From: Emiliania huxleyi CCMP1516
Lineage: Eukaryota; Haptophyta; Isochrysidales; Noelaerhabdaceae
NCBI RefSeq assembly: GCF_000372725.1
Contig: NW_005200881.1
Location: 648,850-712,849, forward strand
Direction: 5' to 3'
Length of the DNA: 64,000 nt
Below are positions 52,501 to 62,800 of this stretch, piece after piece (position 1 is the stretch's first letter; each line of letters starts with the position of its first letter). The notes beneath the pieces were generated by a model. That model did not search any database. It saw only the letters and a list, made by a program, of their open reading frames with translations, and was not told where the DNA came from. Both the position numbers and the translations under genes were made by a program.

Positions 52501-53939
52501 GGCGGAGGTGCCTGTGGCGAAGCGTCGCCCGGCCCGCGAGGCGATATGAATACATACCTCACATACACCTCTCACACTCTCTCAACTGCACGATGCCTTC
52601 TGCATTGTGAATGCACTGGGGCTCTCTGTATTCGTGCGTAGAGTCGAGGAGGATAGCCCAGAGCCATCGCCCCGCACCGGCGCATTGATTGACCGCACCG
52701 CACCTCCTGCAGAGCCCCGGGAGGACGCTCGACGAGATCAAGCAGCAGCTGATGGTCCTCGAGCAGCTGGGGCAGGACCAGGCGCGCGAGACCCCGCCCG
52801 CCCGCGCACCTCTCCGGCACACACGCGGCGCTCTGTCCTCTGAGGGGGGGCGAACTTGCGCGCGGGGCTGCACGGGCGGGCGCACCTCCAAGGGCCGTGC
52901 GTCGGTCTCCGACTCTGCGCACTCTTGCTCGCGCTCAGGCGCGCGCCTCCGGCAAGAGCACGGCGCAGCAGGCGTGGCGCTCGCTCGAAAAGGAGGGCAA
53001 GACCTCCTCCGAGGCCGTCGACACCGCGATGGGGAGGCAACGAGCAAGCACCTCTTGTGCCCCTGGACTGCCGTCCCCTCCCCTCCTCACGCTCCCGCCG
53101 CCCTTACTCCGGATAGCCAAGAAGTTCAAGAGCTGCTCAAGAAGGTCGTGGAGCTCAAGAAGGCGTCTGCTCGGGCAACGTCGTGCGCATCAACCGGAGC
53201 CTTCCTAGATCCTTCGTGGGTCCGTCTTGTAGGCGTACGACGAGCACAAGGGCGAAAAAAGACAGACGCTGCTGCAGACGTGTGGCGAGTGCGAGGCCGT
53301 GCGCGAGCATGCTGAAAGCAAAGGCAACGCGGCGGTCCTCGAGCTCCAGCAGGAGGGGGAGTCGGTCACCCGAAAGGTGCACTCAGCTGCCCTTCCCTCT
53401 TGTACCCGCGCGCCCTCCCTCACAGCCGCAGGCCGCCACCGCACACTGGCCCGCCGCCAAGAGCTATCTCTCCACCACCGCAGTCTGCACCGCACGCCGC
53501 GACGAAGCGCCTCCCCTCGCCCGTGCTTCAGGTGGCCGCGCGGGCGGCGCGGTACGATGAGGAGATCGCGCAAGACAACGAGAGGCGCCGGCGCCCGCCA
53601 CACACGTCCTACGGCCCGCCCACCGCCACCTCACACAGACCCCCCGCCTTGCTGCGGCACTCCTCAAGCGCCTCCCTCAAAAGAGGGGAGAGCTGGAGAG
53701 GAGCTGAGGGCGCCCCGGCCGCGTGCTGGCGTCGAGGGCCAGGAGACGCGCCGCTCGTCACACCTGTGCGCGCGCCCCGTTTGCAACACAGTCGCGTGGC
53801 GAAGATCGCCAAGCAGAAGAAGAGGCGGGGCCCGCCCGACCCGGGCGCCATCCTCCGGCAGCTCAAGCTGTCCAAGAAGCTCTCCTCCAACGTGATGGTC
53901 TCGTTCAGCGGCGACGAGGGCGAGGAGGAGGAGCCTTGA
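49533..53939 (+). CDS. Probable meiotic-axis (SYCP2-like) protein with SAP domain and coiled-coil tail
   Basis: ATG 49533: MPVNAVLKSLVKK, then spliced to AKNALANLLAAQPEAGIAKK. Armadillo-like exons follow (LLYSTLDVLLSASDSLPVPL, LQLRLVDLLVSLGKRARDVI, QTAFRCLSAFNAAHSTAV), then a PH-like section (FGCRIKGASGGASCEVFFGN, LKFRLSGVAFDQPGTLTLNV). This order resembles the ARM plus Spt16M-like N-terminus of SYCP2. A very acidic linker (51480-51700) and a SAP domain follow (YKKLKVAELKELLAARDLKL, SGKKDDLIARLEAADRL at about 51900-52010). The frame can stop at 52548 (RRPAREAI) or continue by a GC-start intron into coiled-coil exons ending KLSSNVMVSFSGDEGEEEEP at 53939. SAP binds AT-rich DNA. The SYCP2 assignment is tentative, and two genes are possible. 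Confidence 0.45.
50222..50513 (+). repeat. Tandemly repeated intron end (3' splice site in four copies)
   Basis: The unit GCCCGCTCGAATGCGCGAGC..TCTGCCCTGCAGATGCC (about 60 bp) occurs four times, with an extra CCCGATGCCCTCCGCC in two of them. Each unit ends CTCTCTGCCCTGCAG|ATGCC, a full polypyrimidine tract and acceptor, and only the last is followed by the exon AMREQTKACKAKF. It lies inside an intron of the axis-like gene. Confidence 0.85.
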
Positions 53940-54560
53940 GCCCTGTGCGAGAGGGGCGAGAGGCGCGCCGGTCAGGCAGGGCGGGCCAGCACGGTCTTGC
54001 GTGTGCGCAGTCTGTGTGTGGCGACGACCCGCGGCACGGAATGTGGGGAGGGGGCAGCGACAGGGAAAAGGCTTGGGGCGGGGCTGACTCCGTAGGAGGG
54101 GCCCGGCGTGCGGTTATGTTGTGTGACTCTGTGGACGGGCACGGGCGCCAGCGGCATGAAGAGTGCTGCATCGGAGAGCGCGCGGGGGGGCGACGACGCG
54201 TGAGGAAGTCGGGAAGGCTCTCTCTCTGAGAGACTGAGAGGCGTGAGGGGGGCGGGGAGGGTGCAGGCCGAGCCGACAGCGAAACGCTGATCGCTGATGC
54301 AGGGAGTGGGCCGTACACGCGGCTCGCGGGTCCAGCGCGCGATCGTGGTGTGCCGTGTGTCGCCTCGCGTCGGACTCTTCGACTTGTGGAGTGTGCGTGT
54401 GTCGCTTGTGGTAATATAACTCGACTTTTGCAGAACGGTCCGTTGCCTCGGTATGTAACCAATCCCGAAAACCGCACACCGCGTCCTCGGCGTCGGCGCT
54501 CTCCACACAAACGTTTCAAACCACAAAAGTGTACGATCGGAGACAAATTATTCAACACGC
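53940..54560. other. Intergenic, no gene seen
   Basis: Between the convergent 3' ends of the axis-like gene and the formylglycine-generating enzyme gene. Frames here are Arg/Ser/Pro-rich and domain-free. 54400-54550 is less GC-rich. Confidence 0.5.
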
Positions 54561-56441
54561 TCAAAGCTCCTCCTTTTCGTTCGCGGGCGGCGGCGCCGAT
54601 CGGGCGCAGCGGATGCCGAGGTTGGACGTGCCTACAGTCAGGGCAAGCGGCGCGCGTGAGGCGTCTTCGGCGACGAACGCCGGCGGGTGCGTGCAGAGGA
54701 GTGGCGCGCCCGTGTCCTCGGTGTTTTGCGAGCGCGCGGTGACGCGGTAGCGGAAGCAGTACGAGGCGTGGCAGAGGAAGGAGCCGCCCTTCTTGACGCG
54801 GTCGGGCACCGCGCCCTGCGCCCCGGCTGGCCGGCCCGGCCCGCGCGGGTCCTTGAGCACCTTCTTGCTGCGCCTTTTGGACGTGTCATGGACGGTTCAC
54901 GGACGTGCCCTGGTCGGGCCTTGCGCGGCTCCTGGCTGCGCCTGTGGCGCGTCGTCCAGTAGTCGCGCGTCCACTCCCACACGTTGCCAATCACGTGGTG
55001 CAAGCCTGCGGGATGTCGAGGGGAGGGGCGAGAGGGTGAGGGGCGAGAGGGGCAAGGGGTGGCCAGGTCTCGGCTCATCTCGAACTCATCTCGGCTCATC
55101 TCGGCTCATCTCGGCTCATCTCGGCTCATCTCGAGCTCATCTCGGCCGGTCTCGGCGCCACCGTGCTCATTCTGCGGCTCGAACGAGTCCACCGGAGAGG
55201 TGAAGGTCCACCCGTCCTCCGCGCTGTTCTTGGTCGGGAAGTGGCCTTGCCAGATGTTTGCTCGGTGGCCGGCTGCCGGCTCGAGCTCGTCGCCCCACGG
55301 GTAGGACCGCTCCTGCTCACAGGGCTGGAGGGGGTGGAGACTCGCCGGGCACGCCTCGAGCCCCTCCCACGCGCCGCAGCCCGGCACCGCGTCTGCCGGA
55401 GCCCCTCGCGCCGCCAGCTCCCACTCCGCCTCGGTGGGCAGACGCCTAGCTCTCGGGCGAGCTCGGGTGAGCTCGGGTGAGCTCGGGTGAGCTCCCGCCC
55501 CGCGTCGGAGGGAGGCCGCCCCGCCCCCACGCCGCCGCCGCCCGCGGGGTACGCCCACGCGCAGTACGCCACCGCGTCGTTCCACGACACGTGCACGACC
55601 GGGTGGTGCCGCAGCTCGTCGGTCAGCGCGTCCGAACCGGGGCCGTGCGGCTGGCGCCAGGTCGCACCTGTCGGTTGAGAGTGGACGGACTCACTCCGAG
55701 TCCACCCCCGTCCCTCTCCCCTCTCTCCCGGCTGCAGCTCGCCGTTGACGGCGATCCACCACGGCGCCACCTCCACCTTTTGCGTCGCCTCTGCGGCCGC
55801 CTGCGCCGTCATCTGCGGCTCAAAGACGAAGGACCTGTTCACAGCGTGCGGCGTGAAGAGACGCCCACACGTCGTCCTGCGGCTCCGAGGCGAGAGGACC
55901 AGCCGAACCGCTCCGACTCGCTCTCGTACCCGGTCGCGGCTGCGAACGCCGCCCACTCCCGGTTGGACACCTCCGTCTTCCCGACCCACAAGCCAGAGAC
56001 AGAGACGCGCCGCGAGGGGCCCTCGCCGTCGGGGTCAAAGGTGGAGGGCGAGAGCGAGCGGTTGTCGTGGCCCATCGTGAAGACGCCGCCCGGGATCCAA
56101 ACCAGCCGCGCGGGCTCCACAGTTGGCGCCGCGTCCGCCTCTGCCTCAGCCGCCGCCGTCGCGTCCGCGTCCGCCTCTGCTGCGTCCGCGGCGCCCTCAG
56201 AGGAGTGACTCGACGCGGCGGCGTTCGACCCGTCGGCCGACCCGCCGGGCCGCGCGCCTTCCCGCCCACTGCCACCGCCCGCCTCGCGGGAGAGGGCGCC
56301 GCTGCCGCAGCCGCAGCCTTCGCCACCCGCGCCGTCGCCGCCGACGGATGCCTCGCCGGAGCAGGAGGAGGCCGCCGCAGCTTCCTCCGCGGCGGCGGCG
56401 AGCGCGACCAGCGCGAGGAGCAAGCAGCGGAGCAACGCCAT
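54561..56441 (-). CDS. SUMF1: Formylglycine-generating enzyme (sulfatase-modifying factor 1)
   Basis: ATG 56441 opens [20 protein letters not shown], a signal peptide, then a Ser/Ala/Gly-rich spacer. The FGE domain follows: [138 protein letters not shown] and [18 protein letters not shown]. The Cys pair C-x4-C in LCHASYC corresponds to the human catalytic pair Cys336/Cys341. The enzyme oxidises the active-site Cys of sulfatases to formylglycine in the ER, using O2 and copper. At least six short introns are present; the last (54632-54709) starts GCGCGCC and is fixed by the human alignment. Another starts GTCCTCTCG and its next exon GTCCTTCGT. Confidence 0.93.
55065..55150 (-). repeat. CTCATCTCGG tandem repeat in an FGE intron
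   Basis: TCTCGGCTCA/TCTCGAGCTCA units of 10-11 bp repeat about eight times. A second small array, GTGAGCTCGG four times, lies at about 55460-55495 in the intron upstream. Confidence 0.9.
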
Positions 56442-56934
56442 GGCGCCGAAGGGGCTCGACAGAACTGCGGGGGTCGACCTTCGCGCCGCGAAGCTACAGT
56501 AGCGAGAAAACGATTTCGATGAACGGCTACCGGTAACCTCGGAATGTAACACCAGAATGGCTGTGCTGGCTCCTTCACAGCCATCTTACCTAAGGATGGC
56601 TGAGCTAGCTGCAGTGCAGCCACATCCTTCAGCCCGATGGCTGCAACACACACACGGCCGTGCAAGCCCCACCCGACTGACGGGCAGGCGTGGGGCGCGT
56701 CGCCCGCTTGCTCTAGATGAAACGTCTAAAGGACGAGAGATGGCTGTCGGCCCGACGGCGGGCGGAGAAGACGGGCACTGGACCAGAAAGGACTGGGAGA
56801 GTGTGAATGGAGGGAGGGACACGGTGGACCGGGACACGCGGTGGTTCGGACGTCCCCCCCCTCGACATAGTCGAGTAACTCCCGATCGACAAGAGGAAAG
56901 TGTCCCTCAGAGTAGAGAGCCTGTGGCTGCTCTA
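56442..56934. other. Upstream region of the FGE gene, no gene seen
   Basis: Moderate GC. A short repeated AGGATGGCTG/CAGAATGGCTG word surrounds 56556-56640 (GGCTGTGCTGGCTCC, GGCTGAGCTAGCTGC). No coding signal. Confidence 0.4.
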
Positions 56935-58815
56935 CTAAGCCACGAATGAAGTAGCGGACAGCGTTGCAGGGGCCGTCGGCGATGCTGTCGGTGCAGGCGA
57001 CGGTGCAGAAGCTGGCAGCGCTGATGCCACCGATGCAGGTGACGACGAGAGAGCCGACGACGCTGTAGAGGCTACAGGCGAGGTCGTCGACACGAGCTTC
57101 GGCAGAGAGGCCGATGGTGCTATCGGCGCCACCGTTGAGTGGAGCGGCGGCAGAGAGGGAGTCGTCAGCGCAATGGCCGCCGAAAGGAGCGACGGCGAGA
57201 GCGACGGCACTGCCTTCGGCGAGGCCGTCGAGTCGTGCGACGGCGGGAGAGCCATCGGCGAGTCGAGCGACGGCTGGAGAGCCATCGGCGAGTCGAGCGA
57301 CGGCGAGACGGCCGACAGCTGAGTCGGCGAAGCAGCCGACGGCGAGGCCATCGGCGAGGCCGTCGAGTCGAGCGACGGCGACAGAGTCGTCGGCAAGGCG
57401 AGCGACGGCGAGAGAGCCGACAGCGGAGCCATCGGCGAAGCAGCCGACGGCGAGGCCATCGGCGAGGCCGTCGCTGAGCCGAGCGACGGCGACAGAGCCG
57501 TCGGCAAGTCGAGCGACGGCGAGACGGCCGACAGCTGAGTCGGCGAAGCAGCCGACGGCGAGGCCATCGGCGAGGCCGTCGCTGAGCCGAGCGACGGCGA
57601 GAGTGCCGTCGGCGAGTCGAGCGACGGCGACAGAGCCGTCGGCAAGTCGAGCGACGGCAAAGCAGCCGAGGGTCTCGGCGAGGCCGACAGCGCCGGAGCC
57701 GTCGGCGAGGCCGTCGAGTCGAGCGACGGCGACAGAGCCGTCGGCAAGTCGAGCGACGGCGAGACGGCCAGCGCTGGAGCCGGCGGCGAGGCCGTCGAGT
57801 CGAGCGACGGCAAAGTGGCCGTCGACCTGAGCGATGGCGGAGCAGCCGAGGGTCCCGGCGAGGCCGACAGCGCTGGAGCCGGCGGCGAGGCCGTCGAGTC
57901 GAGCGACGGCAAAGTGGCCGTCGACCCGAGCGACGGCGGAGCAGCCGAGGGTCCCGGCGAGGCCGACAGCGCTGGAGCCGGTGGCGAGGCCGTCGAGTCG
58001 AGCGACGGCAAAGCAGCCGAGGGTCTCGGCAAGGCCGACAGCGCCGGAGCCGTCGGCGAGGCCGTCGAGTCGAGCGACGGCAAAGCGGCCGTCGACCTGA
58101 GCGACGACGGCAAAGCGGCCGTCGACCTGAGCGACGGCGATGCAGCCGAGGGTCCCGGCGAGGCCGACAGCGCCGGAGCCGGCGGCGAGGCCGTCGAGTC
58201 GAGCGACGGCAAAGCGGCCGTCGACCTGAGCGACGACGGCAAAGCGGCCGTCGACCTGAGCGACGGCGATGCAGCCGAGGGTCCCGGCGAGGCCGACAGC
58301 GCCGGAGCCGGCGGCGAGGCCGTCGAGTCGAGCGACGGCAAAGCGGCCGTCGACCTGAGCGACGGCGGAGCAGCCGAGGGTCCCGGCAAGGCCGACAGCG
58401 CTGGAGCCGGCGGCGAGGCCGTCGAAACGAGCGACGGCAGAGCGGCCATCGACATGAGTGACGGCAAAGCAGCCGAGGGTCCCGGCAAGGCCGACAGCGC
58501 TGGAGCCGGCGGCGAGGCCATCGAGTCGAGCGACGGAAAAGTGGCCGTCGGCATGAGCGACGGCGAAGCAGCCGAAGGTCTCGGCGAGGCCGACAGCGCT
58601 GAAGCCGGCGGCGAGGCCATCGAGTCGAGCGACGGCAAAGTGGCCGTCGACCCGAGCGACGGCAAAGCAGCCGAGGGTCTCGGCGAGGCCGACAGCGCTG
58701 GAGCCGGCAGCGAGGCCGTCGAGTCGAGTGACGGCGAGAGAGCCGTCGACGAGCTGAGCGACGGCGAGAGAGCCGACAGCGGAGCCATCGGCGAAGCAGC
58801 CGACGGCGAGGCCAC
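56935..58815 (-). CDS. 626-codon repeat ORF, Ser/Ala/Pro/Leu-rich, reality uncertain
   Basis: The frame is uninterrupted from ATG 58815 to the stop at 56935 and consists of repeats like ALPSLDSTASPPAPALSASP (25-residue units). It has no Cys or Trp. A low-complexity wall or secreted protein is possible, but the open frame could be a by-product of the satellite (period with no TTA/CTA/TCA words on that strand). The plus strand carries a competing frame (SDG-rich) over the same DNA. Confidence 0.3.
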   Translation of the reverse strand: MASPSAASPMAPLSALSPSLSSSTALSPSLDSTASLPAPALSASPRPSAALPSLGSTATLPSLDSMASPPASALSASPRPSAASPSLMPTATFPSLDSMASPPAPALSALPGPSAALPSLMSMAALPSLVSTASPPAPALSALPGPSAAPPSLRSTAALPSLDSTASPPAPALSASPGPSAASPSLRSTAALPSSLRSTAALPSLDSTASPPAPALSASPGPSAASPSLRSTAALPSSLRSTAALPSLDSTASPTAPALSALPRPSAALPSLDSTASPPAPALSASPGPSAAPPSLGSTATLPSLDSTASPPAPALSASPGPSAAPPSLRSTATLPSLDSTASPPAPALAVSPSLDLPTALSPSLDSTASPTAPALSASPRPSAALPSLDLPTALSPSLDSPTALSPSLGSATASPMASPSAASPTQLSAVSPSLDLPTALSPSLGSATASPMASPSAASPMAPLSALSPSLALPTTLSPSLDSTASPMASPSAASPTQLSAVSPSLDSPMALQPSLDSPMALPPSHDSTASPKAVPSLSPSLLSAAIALTTPSLPPLHSTVAPIAPSASLPKLVSTTSPVASTASSALSSSPASVASALPASAPSPAPTASPTAPATLSATSFVA

Positions 58816-59290
58816 CGGCGAGGCCGTCTAGTCGAGCGACGGCGACAGAGCCATCGACGAGTCGAGCGACGGCGAGAAGGCCGATAGCAGAGTCAGCGAA
58901 GCAGCCGACGGCGAGGCCATCGGCGAGGCAGCAGCCGAGACTAGCGACGGCGGAGCAGCCACTGAGGGCTACACATGCTGGCGGTGTTGTGAAGCGTTCA
59001 AGGCCCCGATCGCAGTCCCCATTGGCCCAGTCCGCCGAGCACGATATTGCTCAGTGGCTGAGCCGACAGCAGAGGAGCCGTCGGCGAAAGAGCCAACAGC
59101 GCTGGAGCCGCTGGCAAGGCCGTCGAGTAACTCGATGGTGAAGCAGCTGTTGACATGAACGACAGCGAAGCAGCCATCGAGTCGAGCGACGGCGAGACAA
59201 TTTGACAGCGGAGCCGTCGGCGAAGTGGCCGACAGCGCTGGAGCCGCCGGCGAGGCCGAAGGTCCCGGCAAGGCCGACAGCGCTGGAGCT
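57180..59290 (+). repeat. GAGTCGAGCGACGGC satellite with higher-order units
   Basis: A core 15-18 bp word, GTCGAGTCGAGCGACGGC, recurs dozens of times. At 57780-58730 it is organised in longer units of about 100-125 bp (core, AAAGCGGCCGTCGACCTGAG, GAGGGTCCCGGCGAGGCCGA, CAGCGCYGGAGCCGGCGGCG). In the plus direction one frame (57815-58831 open) reads SDGKAAVDLSDGDAAEGPGE-like acidic repeats and, after a stop, runs on to YTCWRCCEAFKAP and RARYCSVAEP at about 58960-59050, a Cys cluster suggesting an expressed protein on this strand. Confidence 0.85.
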
Positions 59291-59892
59291 GCCGTGAAGG
59301 CCCCCACCAGGCGCGTCGATGACTGTGACTGGTGTACAGTAACTGGTGACGGGAGGCGGGGGGCCGAGTAGGACGCCTCCGACGGTGAAGACGCAGCTAA
59401 CATGCGAGGAGGCGTCGACTGACGCTGCAGTCGCAGTGAGAGCATGGGCGCCGGTGGAGATGCAGGTGCGGAGGCAAATGCTGGCGGGGAGCGAGATGCT
59501 GCGAGTAGGGGTCCCAGTTCCGAGAGCGACTCGTGGCACAATGTGCATTGCATGTGATCACTCAGCCCCGCCCGTAGGCCGCGCAATGGTTCGTACCCCT
59601 CCTCTTGAAAATCTCAAGTTTGTCCTCAAATCTCGGATCCTCGAGACCTCGGGAAGACGTCGGCCGCGGCAGGACGCGACCGAAGACCGCAGCACATCGC
59701 GTCACGCGTGTTTTCGTGCGTCGCACCACCGCTACGAAGAGCGCAGCAATAGCGCTACCCCGCGCGACACGACACGAGCTGTATTCATCCCGGAAAGTAT
59801 CACGCTCCTCAATCCTCCTTCCTTCGGCGGCCTGCGCGAAAGCGACGACTCGCCACAACGTGACTCCCGCTCCCCTGTCTCCAGGAGCACTC

Positions 59893-62800
59893 ATGATCGA
59901 CTCCAAGATGATTGCAGCTGCTGTGATACTCCAACGCACCGCTCGCCTGCGACGGCGGCCAAAAGAGACCGCACTCGTTCGTGCGCAGACCGCAGTGATT
60001 CCACTTGAACGAAAGTTGGTCCCATTCCGTGGGCGTCCCTCAGCCGCTGTCACGGTTTTGATAGTGGGGATCGTCTCGCTCATGATCGGGCTCGATCTGC
60101 CGCGCATTTGGGGAGGAGCAACGGGGCCTATGGTCCATCTCACCGTCAAATCCGTGCACGCCGGGACTTCCTTGCCCATTGCTGCACCCATCGGCAGCAG
60201 CGTGTCCAACGTGCTCGAGATCATCCAGCGGGCGGGCGCAGGAGACCCCGATCTGCACACACTCGTCGGATCGGATGGGCGCAGGCTCGGCTCTCACAGC
60301 CGCGTCACGATGCCTGCTACAATGCATCTCGTCCTTCGTCCCGTGGCACCTGTGCCGCTTCCCTCCAACACCATCGCTACCCGCACAGAGGAGGGTGACC
60401 GTGTGCGCACCTTCGGCGAGCTTGGCACGCTGTATGCGCGTTGTGGCGGAATCATGGGCGTTGCGAGCTTCGTGGACCGCTGCATGGACAAGTGGATGGC
60501 CGACCCCACTCTCAACGCCAACGCCCGCGTCGTCAGCTGGCACGCTCGCTCGCAGCGTTGCGGTGCCGCCACATTATTCCTGCCACCGTCGCCCATCCTT
60601 CTGACGCATCCTTCTCCACACCACTTCGCCATCCTTCTGACACCCTTCTCCATCGTCGCCGCAGGATTCAAATTCCTGGTCACTCAACTCCTGGGCTACC
60701 TCACTGGCGGCCCGCAGCGGTGCGCCCCACACCACGACCCGCGCCGCCACCGCCTTTAGTCGTCCCACAGGCAAGTCGCTCCCCGCCAGGTACACAGGCA
60801 AGTCCATGGCCTTGGCGCACAAGCACCTCGCCATCACCGCGGGCGAGTGGGACGCCTTTATGGGCACCTTCTACGAGGTCACTGAGGAGTTCAACCTGCC
60901 CTCGTCCGACGTGGAGGACCTGCAGGCTGTGCTGCTCTCAATGCGCGACGACTGCGTCGCCGAGGGCACCGCCGCCGACGCTCACCCCGCCGGAGCGACC
61001 AAGACGGGCGGCTCCTTCTGGTTTGGCTCCGCCTCTCTGTACGAACGGCTCGGTGGTCTCTACCCGATCGCTCTCTTCGTGGACCGCCTCATTGACGCGC
61101 TGCTCGCCGATCCACGCGTGGCCATCCCCGTGGACGGGCAACGGCGTAATGAGGCCTCGATGAAGTACCTCTTCACGGAGGTGGTGTGCGCCATCGTTGG
61201 GGGCCCGGAGCTCGTCACCTCCCTCGCCTTCGCCGAGACCCGCCTGCTGCTTCCAGCCCGCCAGATGTTCTTTCTGCTGGAGGCCGCAAAGGATGCCTCC
61301 GACCACTTCCACTCGTCGAAGCTGCGAGCGGAGCTGCTGCAGGCACTCCACCAGGCCTCGGCCGACTATATCGTGGACCAGCGCACGACCTCGCCCCCCT
61401 CCCAGCGACACTCCGAGCGCGCCGTGAAGATCGAGGCGCTGAGCGCACTGGCAGGCGTGCCGCTCATCTACATCCCCAAGGGCGGCGTGGTCCGCATCAC
61501 CTTCGACGCCTCGCCAGCGCAGCTCGAGCAGGTAGCAGCCGGCCTCGCCGACATGGGTCTGAAAACGGTCGACCGGACCAAGGTCAAGACGGCCTCCGAC
61601 GCCGCCAATGGCAATCTGCTTTCCTCCGCCGTCATCGCGGCTCGCCACGCAGCCCCCGGAGCCTTCGTCGCCGCGCGGCGCCGCTGCTTTGGCGATCCGC
61701 GCACCCTGTACGGCCGCACCGGCGGTGTGTTTGGGCTGGCGACGCTGGCTGATGCGCTGATGGAGGCGTGGATGGCGGAGCCGACGCTCAACGCCAACAC
61801 GCTGGTGACACGCTGGCACACCTCCCAGCAGCGCGCGGGGTTCAAGTTCCTCGTCACCCAGATCTTGGGCTACCTGTCCGGCGGACCGCAACGATACACT
61901 GGGCGGCCGATGGACGTCGCGCACAAGCACCTAGGCATCACCGCCGGCGAGTGGGACGCCTTCCTGGCGACCGCCAAGACCGTCCTCACGGCCGAGGCGG
62001 CGCTGACTCCGGAGCTGCGCGAGGAGCTGCTCGAGATCCTCACACCCTTCGCGCAGCAGGTGGTGTCGCCCGAGGGCGCGGAGCTACCTCCCGACCCTCA
62101 ACTCAGCACCACCCACCCCGATGGCAACTCGCTCTTTGCGGAGGCGGGCGGCGTCTACCCGCTCGCCCGATTCGCCGACCTGCTGGTGGAGCGTGTCCTG
62201 GCTGACGAGCTGGTGCTACCGCTCTCCAAGCGCGCCGGCGGGAAGCTGAGCAGAGCCGGGCTCAAGTACCTTCTCACCGAGCTGCTCTGCAATGCAGCGG
62301 GTGGCGCGGAGATCGTCACCTCCAAGGGCTTTGACGACGCCAAGCTCGGGGTGAATGACTGGCGACGCTTCCTCTCGGCAGCGCGGGAGACGGCGGCACG
62401 CGTTTGGAACGACAAGCACGTGTCCGGGGCGGTGCTTGCCGAGCTAGAGGGGGCACAGGCCGAGCTCATCGTGGGGCTCGAGGCCTCCGACGGCGGCGGT
62501 GAGGGCGCGGCCGCGCGGCAGAAGATGAGAGAGGCCGGGTTCGGGCACGTGGAGATCACCGCGGCGCTGCAAAAGGCCAAGGGTGACGGCGTCGAGGCAC
62601 TGGACCTACTGGTCCGCGGCTGGAAGCCGGTGCGCTCACAGACAGGAGGTGCCCAGGCCGGTGGCTGCCCATTCTCGAGGGGGGGTGGCGCAGGGGCCAC
62701 AGCCTCTCCTCACCGCGGCGTCCCGGGCAGCGGCGCAAACCCCGGCGGAGCCAGGCGAGCCGGAGGGCGCGTACTTGGGAGCCCGCTGCAAGCACGTCTA

